Positions 20,101-35,100 of a DNA stretch of 64,000 bases are shown here, one piece after another. How positions within the stretch are numbered: the first letter of the stretch is position 1; each line of letters begins with the position of its first letter. The notes beneath the pieces are model-generated. The model saw nothing but the letters and a program-made list of their open reading frames with translations. It was not told the DNA's origin and ran no database searches. The translations under genes and the position numbers were made by a program. Source of the stretch: Dastarcus helophoroides (Eukaryota > Arthropoda > Insecta > Coleoptera > Bothrideridae); NCBI GenBank assembly GCA_028583605.1, contig CM053331.1, positions 34,501,783 through 34,565,782 of the forward strand, given 5' to 3'.

Positions 20101-23100
20101 TGACTTTTTAAGTTTTTGATCTTTTTTAAAATTTCATCAGTTTTTTTGAGAAATTATACTATTTTTATTGAAAATTTCGATTTTTAATAACTTCGACTGT
20201 TTTTTTAAGGTCAACTATTTTTCAAAATTTCGAATTTTTTGCAGTTTCGATTTTTTGAAATGGAGACATTTTATAAAATGTCGAGTTTTTTCACATTTTT
20301 GACTATTTTTGTTTTTCTACTACTTTTTAATTTTCGGAATTCTTTTAAAATTTTGATTTTTTTAAAGTCGTGACGTTAAACATTTTTTCAAAATTTTGAT
20401 TTCATTGACCTGAAATTTCAATCTTTTTTAAAAAATCTTCAACTTTGGTTCAAAATTTTAACTACCAAAAACTTAAACTCTCTTCAAACTTTTAACTTCT
20501 CAATATTTCGACTTTTGAAAACCTCGATCTATCTGATAATTTTTGACTTGTTTTCAATATTTCGGCTTTGAAAATTTTGATTTTTATTGATAATTTGAGT
20601 GAAAATTTCCCAATTATTTAAAATTTAAACTTTTTAAAATTTTGAATTATTTTAAAAACTGGATAATAATTCTCAGATCTTTTGAATGTGTCAACTTTTT
20701 TAAAATTTTAATATTTTTAATATTTTCTTTAATTTCGACTATACAATTTCGACCAATTTGTTTGAAAATTTCTTTGTTTTCAAAATTTTGACTTCTTTTG
20801 AAAATTTGAAAGTTTTTGAAAATTTTTGCCTTATCCTTACATTTTTTATATATTTCGTATATTTCTCAAAATTTAGAAAGATCAAAAGGTTACAAAATTG
20901 CGGTTTTTTCTTGAAAATTTTAGCCTTTTCCTAAATCGGCGCTTTTCTAAAATTTTCGACTTTTTAATTCCCACTTTGTTGATATTTCGGTTTTTTTAAA
21001 TGTTCGAAGTTTTCAAAGTTTTAGCCATTGTTCAAAATTTTGACATTCTTTGCAACCTATCGATCCTTTATTCAAAAATTTTGATTTTTCTTTTAAGTGA
21101 GACATTTCTTAAAAACTCATTTTGAAATTTCTAGCTAACTCGTAAAATTTCGAATTTTTCTAAAAAATTCGAATTTCTAAAAAATTCGATTCCATTTCAA
21201 AAGGTCACCTTTTTTTTCAAAATTTCTACTCTTTTTAAAAACTCCATTTTTTTTAAGTCCGAACTTTTTTCAAAATATTATTTATACTTTTTTTTCAACA
21301 TTTCCAATTAAATCTTCAACTTTTAAAAAAAGTGGGTTTTTATTTTAAATTTGAACTACTCAAAATTTCGGCTTTTTTCAAAATCTTACCTTTTAAAAAT
21401 TTCAACCTTTTCGATAACCACGAATTTTTTGATTATTTTGAGTTTTCTTCAATATTTAAAATTTCAGCTTCTTTGAAAATTTAATTAAAAATTCTGCAAT
21501 TTATTTTAAATGTCAATGTTTTTCCAAAATGTTGCCTTTTTCCATTCGCACATTATTGAAAATGTCGACTATTTTAAAAATTCAATTTTTTTTTCAAAAT
21601 ATAAACTTTTTTCAAAATTCTTCTTTTCTTTTGATCATGTTCATTCTAATGAGTTAACACAATATTTATTAATTTTGAGGTGTTACGAAGTTTGCCAGGG
21701 CCAGCTAGTACATAATAATTTTCAGTTTCTTATCAAAATTACAAAATAAAAGGAACTTTAAAATATTAATATTTCGTGAAAAACTTTTAACATTTCTAAA
21801 ACAAATTAGAGAAATAAAAAATTTTTACAAGAAATAATATTTTAAAGACAAAATCTCCAGCAACAGTTGAAATTCTAAATAATTTCTTTGTATAAAATTT
21901 CATGGGAAAAAAATCAAAATTTCTTTGAGAAATATCTTTACAAAAAGGTTAAAATTGAAATTTCACGAAAGTAATCCAAGACTCGGTTGTTATTTCATTT
22001 TAGAAAAATATCAAAATGCGAAAAGAGTTGAAACTTAATTTTTTTCTTAAAATTCTTCGTTTTTTCCAAAATGTTAACATTTTTATAGATAATTTGTGAA
22101 CTGTCATGAGGTGACGTTTTCAATAAATTTAAATATCACGTAGTCGCATTTCAAAAACTGTTTAGAAAATTGTGAACAAACCATAAAAAATTTAAATATT
22201 TCCAAAATGGGCCGAAGAAATGTTAAATAAATTGAAAAAAAAACAATATTTCCGGTCAATAAGGGTTACCATGAAGAATAAGGCGACTTTTTTCTTGAGA
22301 CTCGTCACTAAAATTACGATTGTATTGAAAAAAGTTAAAAATATTAAGTCTAAATCTGAAATGTCAATGTTAATATCGAAATTAATTCCTTTTTTAAAGT
22401 TATTTTAAAACTTGTCACAGCATAGTTACCTCTTTGAATGTTCATAGAAGCGAGATCCAAGGCGACAGCGTGTGCGGCCCTAAAGAGTTGCTCCGTAAGC
22501 TCAGTGTTCAGGTTTTCTGTGGGTCGCTTCACCTTGGCAGCCACCGTAAACATGCCCCGCAGTAGCGGATCTATCCCACCTTCGTCGACGATTCGCCACG
22601 GGGAGAAGAAGGCGTAACGTAGCTGTAGATGCCCTTCACGTATCGGGCGAAAATCAGCATCTAAACGATGCAAGATTGGATTGATGAGAGTATGACCAAA
22701 ACGTAGGGCTGCGGTGGCGAACTCATTAGAAATACTTGGATTCACCGACGGATTATAACCTTGGTAATCCCCCAGAATACGCATCCCAGATTCTCCAATA
22801 ACATAGGGCAACCAATGCTTATAAGTTATGTGTTGCATGGCGGCCCCTACTATTTTCCTAGCTTCATGGAAAAGCATATCGGGATCCCATTGGGGATTTA
22901 AATGCTTCAACTCTCGCGCTAAGCGATTATGTTCCCTCATCCACAGCGTATGCATGGCAATCAATCCAACTTGCTCATTAACTCTAATGTCACCAGCTGC
23001 AAAGCAATTGACATCGCTTTCAGATAAATTTCTCCTACAATCGATACCCTCGTTCGAAGCATACGGCAACAGCGGTTTCCTCCCAGGGAAAACTGGACCT

Positions 23101-26100
23101 TCCCTCATCACGCCAGCATCAGAATTCAAATCTCTCAAACTTCTCGATAATTCCTCAGAAAAACCATAAACTTGCGAAGCGTCGATGTACGAAGTCAGTT
23201 GATTAATCTGCTCGCGTGGCTGTATATCATCGAAAAAGATCGAAGTCATCCCCGAACCACACAACGCCGCCGAACGAACGAAATCTATACATCTCCGATT
23301 CGTATGCCTGGGATCCCCCGGGGGAATATCCATGGGGAAACACGGGGCCGCATAATCACACGATTTCTTACAATCTATACCGTCCCAAGACTCAGAACTA
23401 ACAGACGGAGTGGCGTGATCCAAATCGTGATCCAGAAACTGCCCCCATTGCATCACCATGTGCGTTATCTCTTCATCCTGCGTTATCGTCTCGGTGGCGA
23501 TCAATTCCGTCGAAACGTACCTAGCCAACGGTTTCCTAAACCCGTAGTATTTCCGACTCTTGTCCCAACCGACCGGCTTACTGAAACCATCCTCGTATAT
23601 CGGCTTGAGTATCCTCCTGAAGCCGGTAGACGAAGCGCCCCAGGTTGGATTCTGGAGGTTGTTGCAAGTTCCGTCTATGGATCTGTATCTGGAGTGGAAA
23701 CACATGTCGCTGCAGTTTCTGTATCGCCGATGGGTCATGCAGCCGGATAACGTGGCTATTAGTTCCAAGTGGTCTTTGGATAAGATTTCCCTGTAGTTGA
23801 AATCGGTGGTGTAATTGGTTGTGATCCCGCGATCGATGTGCTTGCGGATGTTGCTCAGGGTTCTTTCGTAAACTTCGGCCGCCCTCGCCAGCTCCCTGGT
23901 TGGCGCGTCTGGGTAGCGAAACAACCTGGAGAACAGATCCTACTAAAGATGGTCAACCCGACTTATGGATTCAACTCGAGTTGAGTTTAACTTGGGTTAA
24001 ACCGATTAGAATGGTCAACTCGATTTACTAAACCGGTTCAAATCGAGTTTAGCTTAACTCGAGTTAAACCGAGTTAGAAAGTAGTCAACTGGGTTTGATC
24101 GTCGTATCTTGCATCAGCAGAGGGCGTCAACTCGGTCCGGACTGAGTCATGTTCTTAATAAAGATCTTGTTGGTGACATATTACTATTTCACCGATTTTA
24201 TGTATTAATTTAATTAAATGAGTAATGGAGAGTATATCGTTTTCGAGACTATCTGCTATCGCCAACAAATATAAACAAAACAGGAACAATTAATATAAGG
24301 AGGCTGCTTACTGCGCTTGCTGGAGGAAGTCAATTTACAAACCGATTTAATTCCAGTTTACTTAACTCGAGCTAACTCGATTTAAATCGGCAAAACGGGC
24401 TGCAACTTTGTTTAATAGCAAACCGGTCTGGGTAACTCGATTTGAATTGTCAACCCGATTTGAATTTGTGCCAACTCGGTTTAACTAACTCGGTTCGAAA
24501 GCGATTTGCCGGTTAACTCGGTTTGAAATATTTCAGAGTTGGCCCACCTCTAGGTCATACTAATCTAAACAATAGATCACAGTAACTTGAAGCATAGATC
24601 ACACTAACTGAAGAACATATCACACTAACGAGATGACAAAATTTGCAAAATTCAATCCTGCAGTTAAAGTACCTACCTAAAGAGTTCGGCGGAGCTGTGG
24701 GGTCCTTTTTTATTGAACATCTTATCTATGGTATTGTTGATCGCCTTATCGACTTCCTCGGTGGCTTCCGCGAAGGCGATTTTAACGAATTTATCCCCTG
24801 ATCCCCTTCCATAACTCGTCGGATCAATCAATTCTTTGACAGTTACGTATCCCGAAGCCGTGTCCCGCCCATGCTCATTAATAGCCGAACACTCATATCT
24901 TCCCTGATCTTCAGGAGCAACGTTGTAAATGTAGAGATTCCCAGTGAGCGATATCTTAGTTCTTCCGGTTCTTTGCATGCTAGCGCCATCTTTCTGCCAT
25001 TGAATGCCGGGCGCGGGATCCCCCTCAGCTTTGCACGGTAGCTCTATGGTGGAGCCGATAGCAGCTTCGATGTTGTAGGGTTTATACACGAGTTTGGGTG
25101 GTTTTAGTTTTAAGGAACTAATTTGGATTCTTGCGCTGACTTCTCTGTTGCCCAAATTGTTGCTGGCTTGACAAATGTAAAGGCCGGAATCGCTCTCTTT
25201 CGCATCTTTAACCTCTAGTACCCCATCTGTGGTAATTTGTCTGCGATTGTCGTTCCCCAATTGGGCGTCATCTTTGTACCAAGTTATTTTGGGTTGGGGG
25301 GTACCCACGGCAGCGCATTCGATCCTGAAGGTAGCACCAACGTTAGTTTCCAAGTTCTCGGGGTGCACGGTAAAGATTGGAGGAGCTGAAACAGTTTACG
25401 TCAATTTCAAGTTATCGTTTAAGCGTCGCGAATTTACAATTGATGACTAGAGTGGTTTTGGCTTTGGTGCGTCCTAAGTGACTGAAAGTTTCGCAAACGT
25501 AAGTCCCATGGTCGCCTATTTGCACTGGTTTGATGGTAAGGGTCCCATCTGGGGCAAAAATATGCCTATCGGAAGCCAACAGCTGGATTCCGTTGAAAGA
25601 CCATCTGTAGGTTGAAATTTGGTCCTTTACGTTGCAACTGAGTTTGACCTCGGCTGCCCCGTCGGTCGTATGGACTGTTTCAGAGGTTGGAAGAAGATTT
25701 GGGGGATCTGAAAAACATTATTTACTTTGAAATTTCGAGGCAAAGGCAGATAGGCTAAAATATTTAGTTATGCAGACTATAGAGCGCCCAATTACTCTCT
25801 AATTCTTTGCCGCTGAGTAACATTTTCCTTGAAGATTACACTACCTTATTCTAACCACTGACTGCTCTTGTTCACGTTTAAAGTGGCGCCATCTAGATTT
25901 AATCCTGTCTCCTAATTTTAGTCGCGTTATTTGATCTCTTTATTTTGGCGAGTAAGTATTTTTAACTGTAGGAAGTTCGACTGTTTCATGACAGATTTAC
26001 ACGTACGGTCTTTTCGCGTGATTTTATCAAGAGGCGCGTTCCAAGCCGTACGCAAAGAACGTGGTGTTTCAAAAGTTTGTAACAAGGAATTCAACGTTCT

Positions 26101-29100
26101 ATCTGCGCACGATCTTTTACCTCGAATCAATCCTACATGTTATTAACGCATTTTTTGCCCAAGTGACAATTTTGCATTTAAAGACTGGCATTTTCTCGCG
26201 CGTGATTTCAACAGCGCGCGCTAAACCCGCGGAAAAGAGTAAAGAGGTCCCTAATATTTAAACCGATAAAGACTCCAGAGTGAAAGGAGGCTGCATTATC
26301 CTCATCCATTTGGACTTACAGTCTAGCTTCATAAAAAACTTTAAGAAGGAACCAGTTTCTAAAGAGAAGAGGAAAGAAGAGAAGCGAAAGGAAGAGAAGA
26401 AAAGAGAAGAGAGGGAAGGGAAAAAAAGAGAAGGCAAGAGAAGGGAAGAGAAGAAAAGGGGAGGAAAGAGAAGAGAAGAAAAAAGAAGGGAAGAGAGGGG
26501 AAAAAGGAAAAGAAAAAAAGAGAAAGGGAAAGAAGAGAAGGGAAGGGAAGAAAAGACAAAGAAAAAGAAAGGAAGAGAAGAAAAAAGAATGGAAGGAAAG
26601 AGGAGTAAAGATAAGAGAAGAGAAGAGGAGAGAAGAGGAGAGAGGAGGAGAGAAGAGAAGAAAAACGTTGAGAAAGGAAGAGAAAGGAAGAGAAGGAAAG
26701 GAAGGAAAGAGAAGGGAAGAAAAGAGAAAGAAAGGAAGAGAAGAGAAAATAAAGGAAAAAAAGAGAAGTAAAGAGAAGAAAAAGAAAGAAGAGGAAAGAA
26801 GAGAAGAGAAGAAGGGAGGAGAGAAGAGAAGGGAGAAGAAGAGAAGAGAAGAAAAGAGAAGAGAAATGTAGGAAAGGAAAGAAAAACGAAGAGAAAAGAA
26901 GAGGAGAGAAGAGAGGAAAAAAGAAGAAAAGAGAAGAGAAAAGAAGAGAAGAGAAGAAAAGAGAAGAAAAGAAAAGAAAAGAAAAGAGAAGAAAAGAGAA
27001 AAGAAGTGAAGAGAAGAGAAGAGAAGAGCAGAAATGAGAAGAGATGATAAGAGATGAGAAGAGAAGGGGAGGAAAGAAAAGAGAAGAGAAGAGAGGAGAG
27101 GAGAGGAGAGGAGAGGAGAGGAGCGGAGAGGAGAGGAGAGGAGAGGAGAGGAGAGGAGAGGAGAGGAGAGGAGCGGAGAGGAGAGGAGAGGAGAGGAGAG
27201 GAGAGGAGAGGAGAGGAGAGGAGAGGAGAGGAGAGGAGAGGAGAGGAGAGGAGAGGAGAGGAGAGGAGAGGAGAGGAGAGGAGAGGAGAGGAGAGGAGAG
27301 AAGAGAAGAGAAGAGAAGAGAAGAGAAGAGAAGAGAAGAGAAGAGAAGAGAAGAGAAGAGAAGAGAAGAGAAGAGAAGAGAAGAGAAGAGAAGAGAAGAG
27401 AAGAGAAGAGAAGAGAAGAGAAGAGAAGAATGTTGGGAAAGGAAGAGAAATGTTGGGAAAGGAAAAGAAAGGAAAAGAAGAGAAGGGAAGGAAAGAGAAG
27501 GGAAGAAAAGAGAAAGAAAGAGAAAGAAAGGAAGAGAAGAAAAGAGAAAGAAAGAAAAAGAGAGAGAAAGAAAGGAAGAGAAGTTAAGAGAAAAGAAAGA
27601 AAGAAGAGGAAAGAAGAGAAGTAAAGAGAAGAGAAAAGAGGAGAAAAGAGAAAAGCGAGACGAGACGCGACGCGACGAGACGAGACGAGACGAGACGAAA
27701 AGAGACGAGACGAGACGAGAAGAGAAGAGAAGAGAGGAAAAAGGAGGAAAAGAGGACAGAAAAGAAGCGAAAGGAAAGGAGGAGAAGGGAAGAAAAGAGA
27801 AAACAAAGAGAAGAGAAGAGAAGAGAAGGGGAGGAAAGAGAAGAAAAGAGAAAAGAAGGGAAGGGAAGAGGAACGAAAAGAAGAGAAAGGAAGAGAACGG
27901 AAGAGAAAAAAGAAGCGAAAGGAAGAGAAGACAAGAAAAGGGAAGAGAAGAGAAGGGAAGAAGAAGAAAAAGAAAGGAAAAGAAAAGAAGAGAAAGGGAG
28001 AGAAGAGAAGGAAAGGGAAAAAAAGACAAAGAAAGAGAAAGGAAGAGAAGAGAAAAGAATGGAAGGAAAGAAGAGTAAAGAGAAGAGAAGAGAAGAGGAG
28101 TGAAGAGAAGAGAGGATGAGAGAAGAGAAGAGAAATGTTGAGAAAGGAAGAGAAAGGAAGATAAGGAAGGGAAGGAAAGAGAAGGGAAGAAAAGAAAAAG
28201 AAAGGAAGGGAAGGGAAGAGAAGTAAAGAGAAGAGAAAGAAAGAAGAGGAGAGAAAAGAAGAGAAAAGAAGAGAAGAGAGAAGAAGAGAGGAGAAGAGAA
28301 AAGAAGAGAATAGAAGAGAAGAGAAGAAAAGAGAAGAGAAAGGTAGGAAAGGGAAAAAAAAGGAAGAGAAAAGAAGAGAGAAGAGAGGAAAAAGGAAGAA
28401 AAGAGAACAGAAGAGAAGCGAAAGGAAGAGAAGAGAATAGAAGAGAAATGTTGGGAAAGGAAGAGAAAGGAACAGAAGAGAAGGGAAGGAAAGAGAAGGG
28501 AAGAAAAGAGAAAGAAAGCTAAAGAAAGGAAGAAAAGAAAAGGAGAGAAGAGAAAAATAAGGAAGGGAAGAGAAGTAAAGAGAACAGAAAGAAAGAAGAG
28601 GAAAGAAGAGAAGAGAAGAGGAGAAAAGAGAAGAGAAGAGTCGAGAAGAGTCGAGAAGAGAAGAGAAGAGAAGGAAAGAGAAGAGAAGGAAAGAGAAGAG
28701 AAGGAAAGAGAAGAGGAGAGAAGAGAGGAAAAAGGAAGAAAAGAGGACAGAAAAGAAGCGAAAGGAAGAGAAGAGAAGGGAAGGAAAGAGAAGAGAAGAG
28801 AAGAGAAAAAAAAAGAGAAGAAAAGGGAAGAGAAGGGAAGAGAAGGGAAGGAAAGAGAAGAGAAGAGAAAAGAAGGGAAGGGAAGAGGAAGGAAAAGAAA
28901 AGAAAGGAAGAGAACGGAAGAAAAAAGAGAAGCGAAAGGAAGAGAAGACAAGAAAAGGGAAGAGAAAAAAAAGGAAGAGAAGGGAAGAAGAAGGAAAAGA
29001 AAGGAAAAGAAAAGAAGAGAAAGGGAGAGAAGAGAAGAGAAGGGAAGAAAAGACAAAGAAAGAGAAAGGAAGAGAAGAGAAAAGAATAAAAGGAAAGAGG

Positions 29101-32100
29101 AGTAAAGAGGAGAGAAGAGGAGAGAAGAGGAGAGAAGAGGAGAGAAGAGGAGAGAAGAGGAGAGAAGAGGAGAGAAGAGGAGAGAAGAGGAGAGAAGAGG
29201 AGAGAAGAGGAGAGAAGAGGAGAGAAGAGGAGAGAAGAGGAGAGAAGAGAAGAGAGGAGGAGAGAAGAGAAGAGAAATGTTAAGAAAGGAAGAGAAAGAA
29301 AGAGAAGGAAGGGAAGGAAAGAGAAGGGAAGAAAAGAGAAAGGAAGGAAGAGAAGAGAAAAGAAGGCAAGGGAGGAAAAGTAAAGAGAAGAGAAAGAAAG
29401 AAGAGAAGAGAAGAGAAGAGAAGAGAAGAGAAGAGAAGAGAAGAGGGGAGGAGAGAAGAGAATAGAGAAGAAGAGAAGAGAAAAGAAGAGAAGAGAAGAA
29501 AAAAGAAGAGAAATGTAGGAAAGGGAAAAAAAGGAAGAGAAAAGAAAAGGAGAGAAGAGAGGAAAAAGGAAGAAAAAAGGACAGAAGAGAAGTGAAAGGA
29601 AGAGAAGAGAAGGGAAGAGAAGAGAAAAGAAGAGAAGGGAAGAGGAAGGAAGAGAAGAGAAAGGAAGAGAACGGAAAAGAAAAGAAGAAAAAGGACCAGA
29701 AAAGGGGACAGAAAAGAAGAGAAGAGAAAGGAAGATAAATGAAGAAAAGAGAAGAGAAAGTAAGAGAAGAGAAGAAAAGAGAATATAAGGGAAGAGAAGA
29801 AAAGAAAAGAGAAGAAAAGAGAAGAGAAAAGAAAAATTGTTTCCAGTTGCATTCATTAATGACCAAAAGCTACCTTGTTGCTGCTTGAATTGGTAAGGTG
29901 ATATGACGTTCATTCTGGCTGGTCTCGACTTGGCTTCCCCGTCTTCGTTCTTGGCCATGCACTCGTAGTAGCCCCCGTCGCTGTTCTGCGTATTTTTAAT
30001 CATCAAACTTCCGTCTTCCATCAGCGAATACTTCAAACCATCGACGTTAATTTCCTCGTGGTTCTTCATCCAAACGACGGTGGGATCTGGGTCCCCTTGA
30101 ACGCGACATGTGAACATGGCCGTCTTACCCAAAGTAATCTCGACATCTGCAGGATCTTCTGTTATTTTCGGAGGTTCTGAAAACAACGTCAATTTGATAG
30201 TTATAAGTCGCGGATTTTGTACTAACTGCAGTGGAAATCCTCGGGGTTCATGCCGCTGATGGGCTTTCCGTACATTTCGGATGGATATTTGCAGCTTGCT
30301 ACAACATGTATGGCGTTGGTGGTCAACATTTTGGCCAACCATGAGATCTTGCAATCACATATTAGGGCGTTTTGGTCTAAACGAAGACTGGAGAGCTTGG
30401 GGAGATTGTTGAAGACTTTTGGGGATAGATGCTGAATGTTGTTGTTGTATAGAAACCTGAAAGATTATCTTTGGGGGTCATACGCGACTAGGTAACAGTG
30501 GTAACACTTACAGTCTTTCCAATGATGGCAAATTTGAGAAAGTGCCATCTTTGAAGGTGTACAGTTCATTGCCTTGTAGATATCTGTAAATGTCATTAAT
30601 TAAATTTGATCCTCACTTATTACTAAATTAATAACCATGTCATAGTTCCACGTCAGTATTTTGGTGGAAGGGACTGGGCTTTGGTTGTCTTTAAAAATTG
30701 AAATACAAATCTTGCTTGGTTTCAGGGGACAATACTTTCAATTTTTGAAGATAACCAAGGACCGTTCCATCAAAATCAGATGTTTGATAAAGACTCATTA
30801 TTTTTGTCGTCATAGACGCTACAAACCTCAATTAGTTCGGAAAAGTAGACACTTGAGTTTTGTTTAATTTTAGAGTTCCCTAAACATCGATAGTTGTTAC
30901 TATCGTGTCTCTTATGACTTTTACAAAAATACTGATATCATCCAATATCGATAGTTTGTTTAACCAATATTTATTAACAATAAAATTAAAATAAAAACAG
31001 AAACACAATCTTTTCTATCAATTATATTTACCACTTCTTCATGATATCATATTGTCTAGAAGTTTAGACGTTTCGGTTATGTATTTTAACGTCAGTATTA
31101 CTTGAGGGCAACTAAGGTAAAAGTGAGAGAGAGTTCCAGAGTTTGTGATAGAAGTGGCATCTGTAGAAACAGCAGAAACAGTTATTCAAAAGAAAAAAAA
31201 CGGGGGATATAATTTAAGAATGATGAAAATAGAAACACAGAAGCTGCTAAAAATCATTAGGCATGCGCTGCGATGAAGATAATTAATTGGCAACAAGATT
31301 TCAGGCTTCCAGATGGTCTCTGGAAGCCTGAGACCATCCAGTGCTTCCAGATGGTCTCTGGAAGCCTGAGACCATCCAGTGCTTCCAGATGATCTCTGGA
31401 AGCACTAGAGTGGATATATCAAAATGGTTTCTGGAAGCAGTAGAGTAAATATATCAAAATTATAATGAAAAGCACAAGAAGCGGTTTAGCTGATAATTAT
31501 TGACGAACTAAACAAGTTTTAAAAAGTTTAACTATTGGGAACTAACGAGAAATTGTGCTAACTGGAATTGTTGGTCAGAAAACCATGATTGAAAGCACAA
31601 GAGGAAAATCGTAATTGGAAGCCCAAAAAGAAAATCAATAATTAAGAGACTGAGAGAGAAAAAATAGTTATTTATAATATCCTCTGGCAAAAACACTCGG
31701 AACAAAACTGAAGAGGTCGATATCTTTGGCAAAAGTAATACTTCCAAAAGAAAAAAATGCAGCAAAATTATAACCAGAAGAACCAGTATCTAATTCTGAA
31801 TTGTTGCCTAAAGGTTAGGCCAGCATTTAGGCCACCCTTTCCGGGCCCATTCTGCTATCGCCGTGATTGAGGTGTCCTTGGTCATTCATTCAGTCACCCA
31901 GCCTTGTTGAGAAACTGAAGAACGTCCCTTGGAACCAGTATCTAATAAGTAAGAAGGGAATTTTGTTTAATTTATGAATTATGATGCCATAGGATAACAT
32001 TCCACACCAGAGACACAAGCTTAAAAGCAACGGAAGTTACAGGAACAAAACACTACTCTTGGGGCTTATGCTTTCGCTAGGAACTGGCAGACTGGTCATC

Positions 32101-35100
32101 CTAATTCGAGGATTCAAGCGAAAATTTTTGAATTCACCAACTTTTTGTTTACAACAAAACACTTTAGTCAACAAGGCCTAAATTGAATTGAATAAAAGGC
32201 CTAAATTGAGTTAAAGAAAAGGCTTAAATTGAATTGAATAAAAGACCTAAATTGAATTGAATAAAAGGCCTAAATAGAATTGAACAAAAGGCCTAAATTG
32301 AATTGAATGAAAGGCCTATATTGAATTAATTAAAAGGCCTAAATCGAATTGAATAAAAGGCCTAAATCAAATTGAATAAAAGGCCTAAATCGAATTGAAT
32401 AAAAGGCGCCTAAGACAGAAGTTTTAATTTGGTACTGCCTCCTTGACTTTCCTTAAACTTCGTCTTCGGAACATATGATAGAGTAAAACTCGAAACTGTG
32501 GCCCTCTAAATTGTTAAATTTTTAATGTACCTGAAACGCTAAAAGCCTCTCTATGATTGTTTTATTTTAGAAATATTGTCTCAATCATCATCTGACGATA
32601 ATGTGAACTTAAATTTGTTTTGGGGAGGCAAAGCCCCAATGACAAATCTACTACCCATTACTTACAGATGTTCCAATCTTGGTAAACCTTGAAACACTTC
32701 ACCTTCTATGGACCTAAGTCTATTTTTGTAAAGGTACAAGTGCCTCACTTGCACCAATCCAGTAAAGGCGCCGTTCTCCAGTCGTGTCAGCAGGTTGTTA
32801 TTGAGAAGAAGAGATCGGGTGTATTTATAACCTTTGAAGCTTCCCGGGGGTATTTCCCTGATGCGGTTGAATCTCAGATCTCTGAAAAAAAACCATTCGC
32901 TTTATAATTAAATGTAAATTCGATTCCCCTGCAGACGATAAACTGGTCGTTGGTTATGAAATTACCTGAAATTTTCAAACACTTGAAAGGTTTTAATTTC
33001 GTGGAGAAGTTTCGCTCAGAGGCTCGGTTTCTTGTCAATGTACAAGGTTGAACCGGCTTCACGTTCGAAGTTAAATATCGTGGTTTCTAAGTTTTATTGG
33101 GATTATGTCGGGAATCAGGAATAGTTTACACTTTGTGCATCCGGGAAAGGTTACTTAAATTTCAGGTCGCGACATTTTAAAATGTTCATTTATTTGAGGG
33201 TTCCAAGGGTAGGACACGCTTTTATTTGAGCAGGAATATCAATATATTTAATCCTGGCAGAAGCTCCTTGTATACGAAGTCTTGGAGGCTGCCGACAGAA
33301 GTGAAAACTTAAAAGTAGAAAATAACGTCAGCAGCAATATATACTGTTAACGTTAGAGAATGTTGGTACCGTGTAATGGTAACGCGGGATGGTAACGCGT
33401 GATGGTAACGTGTGATGGTAACGCGTGATGGTAAAGCTAAATCATATGTTTTATCCAAAATCGCTTACAAAGGTCATCAAATTGGATGACTTCTAATAAA
33501 TTTAAGCTACGATTCATGGTTTTAAGGGGAGGAACTTTCCAAAATGATCGATTGAAGAATGTGATTGATTTTGAATTGTGCAGCTTTACCAATTGCGGGG
33601 AAACATTTTTGCTTTGCATCACAATATTGACACTAATTATGGTAAAACTAAGGGGTATATTTCGTTATTTTTTTTCATGTACTGCAGGGATGAGCAACCT
33701 TTTTTTTAGAGCGGGCCAATTATAAGGATAAAAATTTTGGGCGGGCCGCATGTGAGAAAAATATGGATGCTGGGGCGCTTGCACCCCCTAATTCATGCAG
33801 CAAACAAATTTGTATATATTCAATTGGAAGACTTTCCAATCCTTCAGAATTCATCCTTTCCTTGAAACATTTTTTCGAAATTTTTACCTCTCTTAAATTT
33901 TGTATATTTGTTTACAAAATTTGACTTTTTCTTTCAAAATTTTGCATTTATTCATAAAATTTGCCTTCTTTTATCAAACATGACTGTCAAAATTTGAATT
34001 AAAAAGCTCCGTTTTTTTACCCTGAAATTTTGTCATTTCCGGAATTCGGCTTTTACGTGTAATTACGCCTTTGGTCTGAAATTCAGATTGTTTATTAAAA
34101 GTTGCTTTTTTCGAAAATCTGGTCGATGTTTTGACAAAAAAGTGGATTTTAGAAATTTAAATTTTTGTGTTTAAATGGAAAAATTTCTTTGTAAATTTCA
34201 CACATTTTTTAATTCGATTTCTGTTAGTGTTCTGTTGTGAAAATTTTAGTGTGTCATCACAATATTTGAAAATTTTCGAGCGCTGTGAGAAAAGTAGGGA
34301 GCCTGCTCCTCTGACTCGCCAGAGAGTCCAGAGAAAGAAATTTCGATTTTTCTTAAATTTCCATTTTCTGAATTTCGATCTTTTTCGAAATTTTCTGCCT
34401 TTTTCCTCCAAATTTTGTATATTTGTTTACAAAATTTGACTTTTTCTTTCAAAATTTTGCATTTATTCATAAAATTTGCCTTCTTTTATCAAACATGACT
34501 GTCAAAATTTTGAATTTAAAAGCTCCTCGTTTTTTTCCTGAAATTTTGTCATTTCTCGAAATTCGGCTTTTCGTGTAAATTTCGCCCCTTTTTGGTTCTG
34601 AAAATTTCAGATTGTTTATTAAAATTTGCCTTTTTTTCGAAATCTGGTCGATGTTTTGACAAAAAGGTGGATTTTTTAGAAATTTAAAATTTTTGTGAAA
34701 GGACAAAAATTTCTTTGTAAATTTCAACCATTTTTTAATTCGAATTTCTGGTAGTTTCTGTTTGTCAAAATTTCGATGTGTTATCACAATATTTGACATT
34801 TTCTGACGCCTGTTGAGGCAAGGTAGGGAGCCTGTCTTCCTCTGACTCGGCCAGAGAGTCCAGAGAAAGTAAATATTCGATTTTTCTCTTAAAATTTACT
34901 CTTTTTCTGAATTTCGAAGTTTTTTCGAAATTTCTGCCTTTTTCTCAAATTTTGTATATTTTTTTACAAAATTTGACTTTTTCTTTCAAAATTTTGCATT
35001 TATTCATAAAATTTGCCTTCTTTCATCAAACATGACTGTCAAAATTTTGAATTTAAAAGTTCCTCATTTTTTTTCCTGAAATTTCGTCATTTCTCGAAAT

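Noticed and set aside
22828..23796. Plus-strand open frames of 113 and 192 codons
   Set aside because: They are antisense shadows of peroxidasin exon 8, whose minus-strand reading has full family motifs.
24030..24060. Possible tRNA B-box (GGTTCAAATCG)
   Set aside because: It lies in the palindromic AACTCGAGTT interior of the hAT MITE, with no A-box, cloverleaf or terminator.
26316..29866. Very long open frames (up to 760 codons) on both strands of the GA tract
   Set aside because: They are Ser/Leu/Phe or Arg/Glu/Lys runs caused by a two-base composition. Only the peroxidasin exon 5 part at the right edge is real coding sequence.
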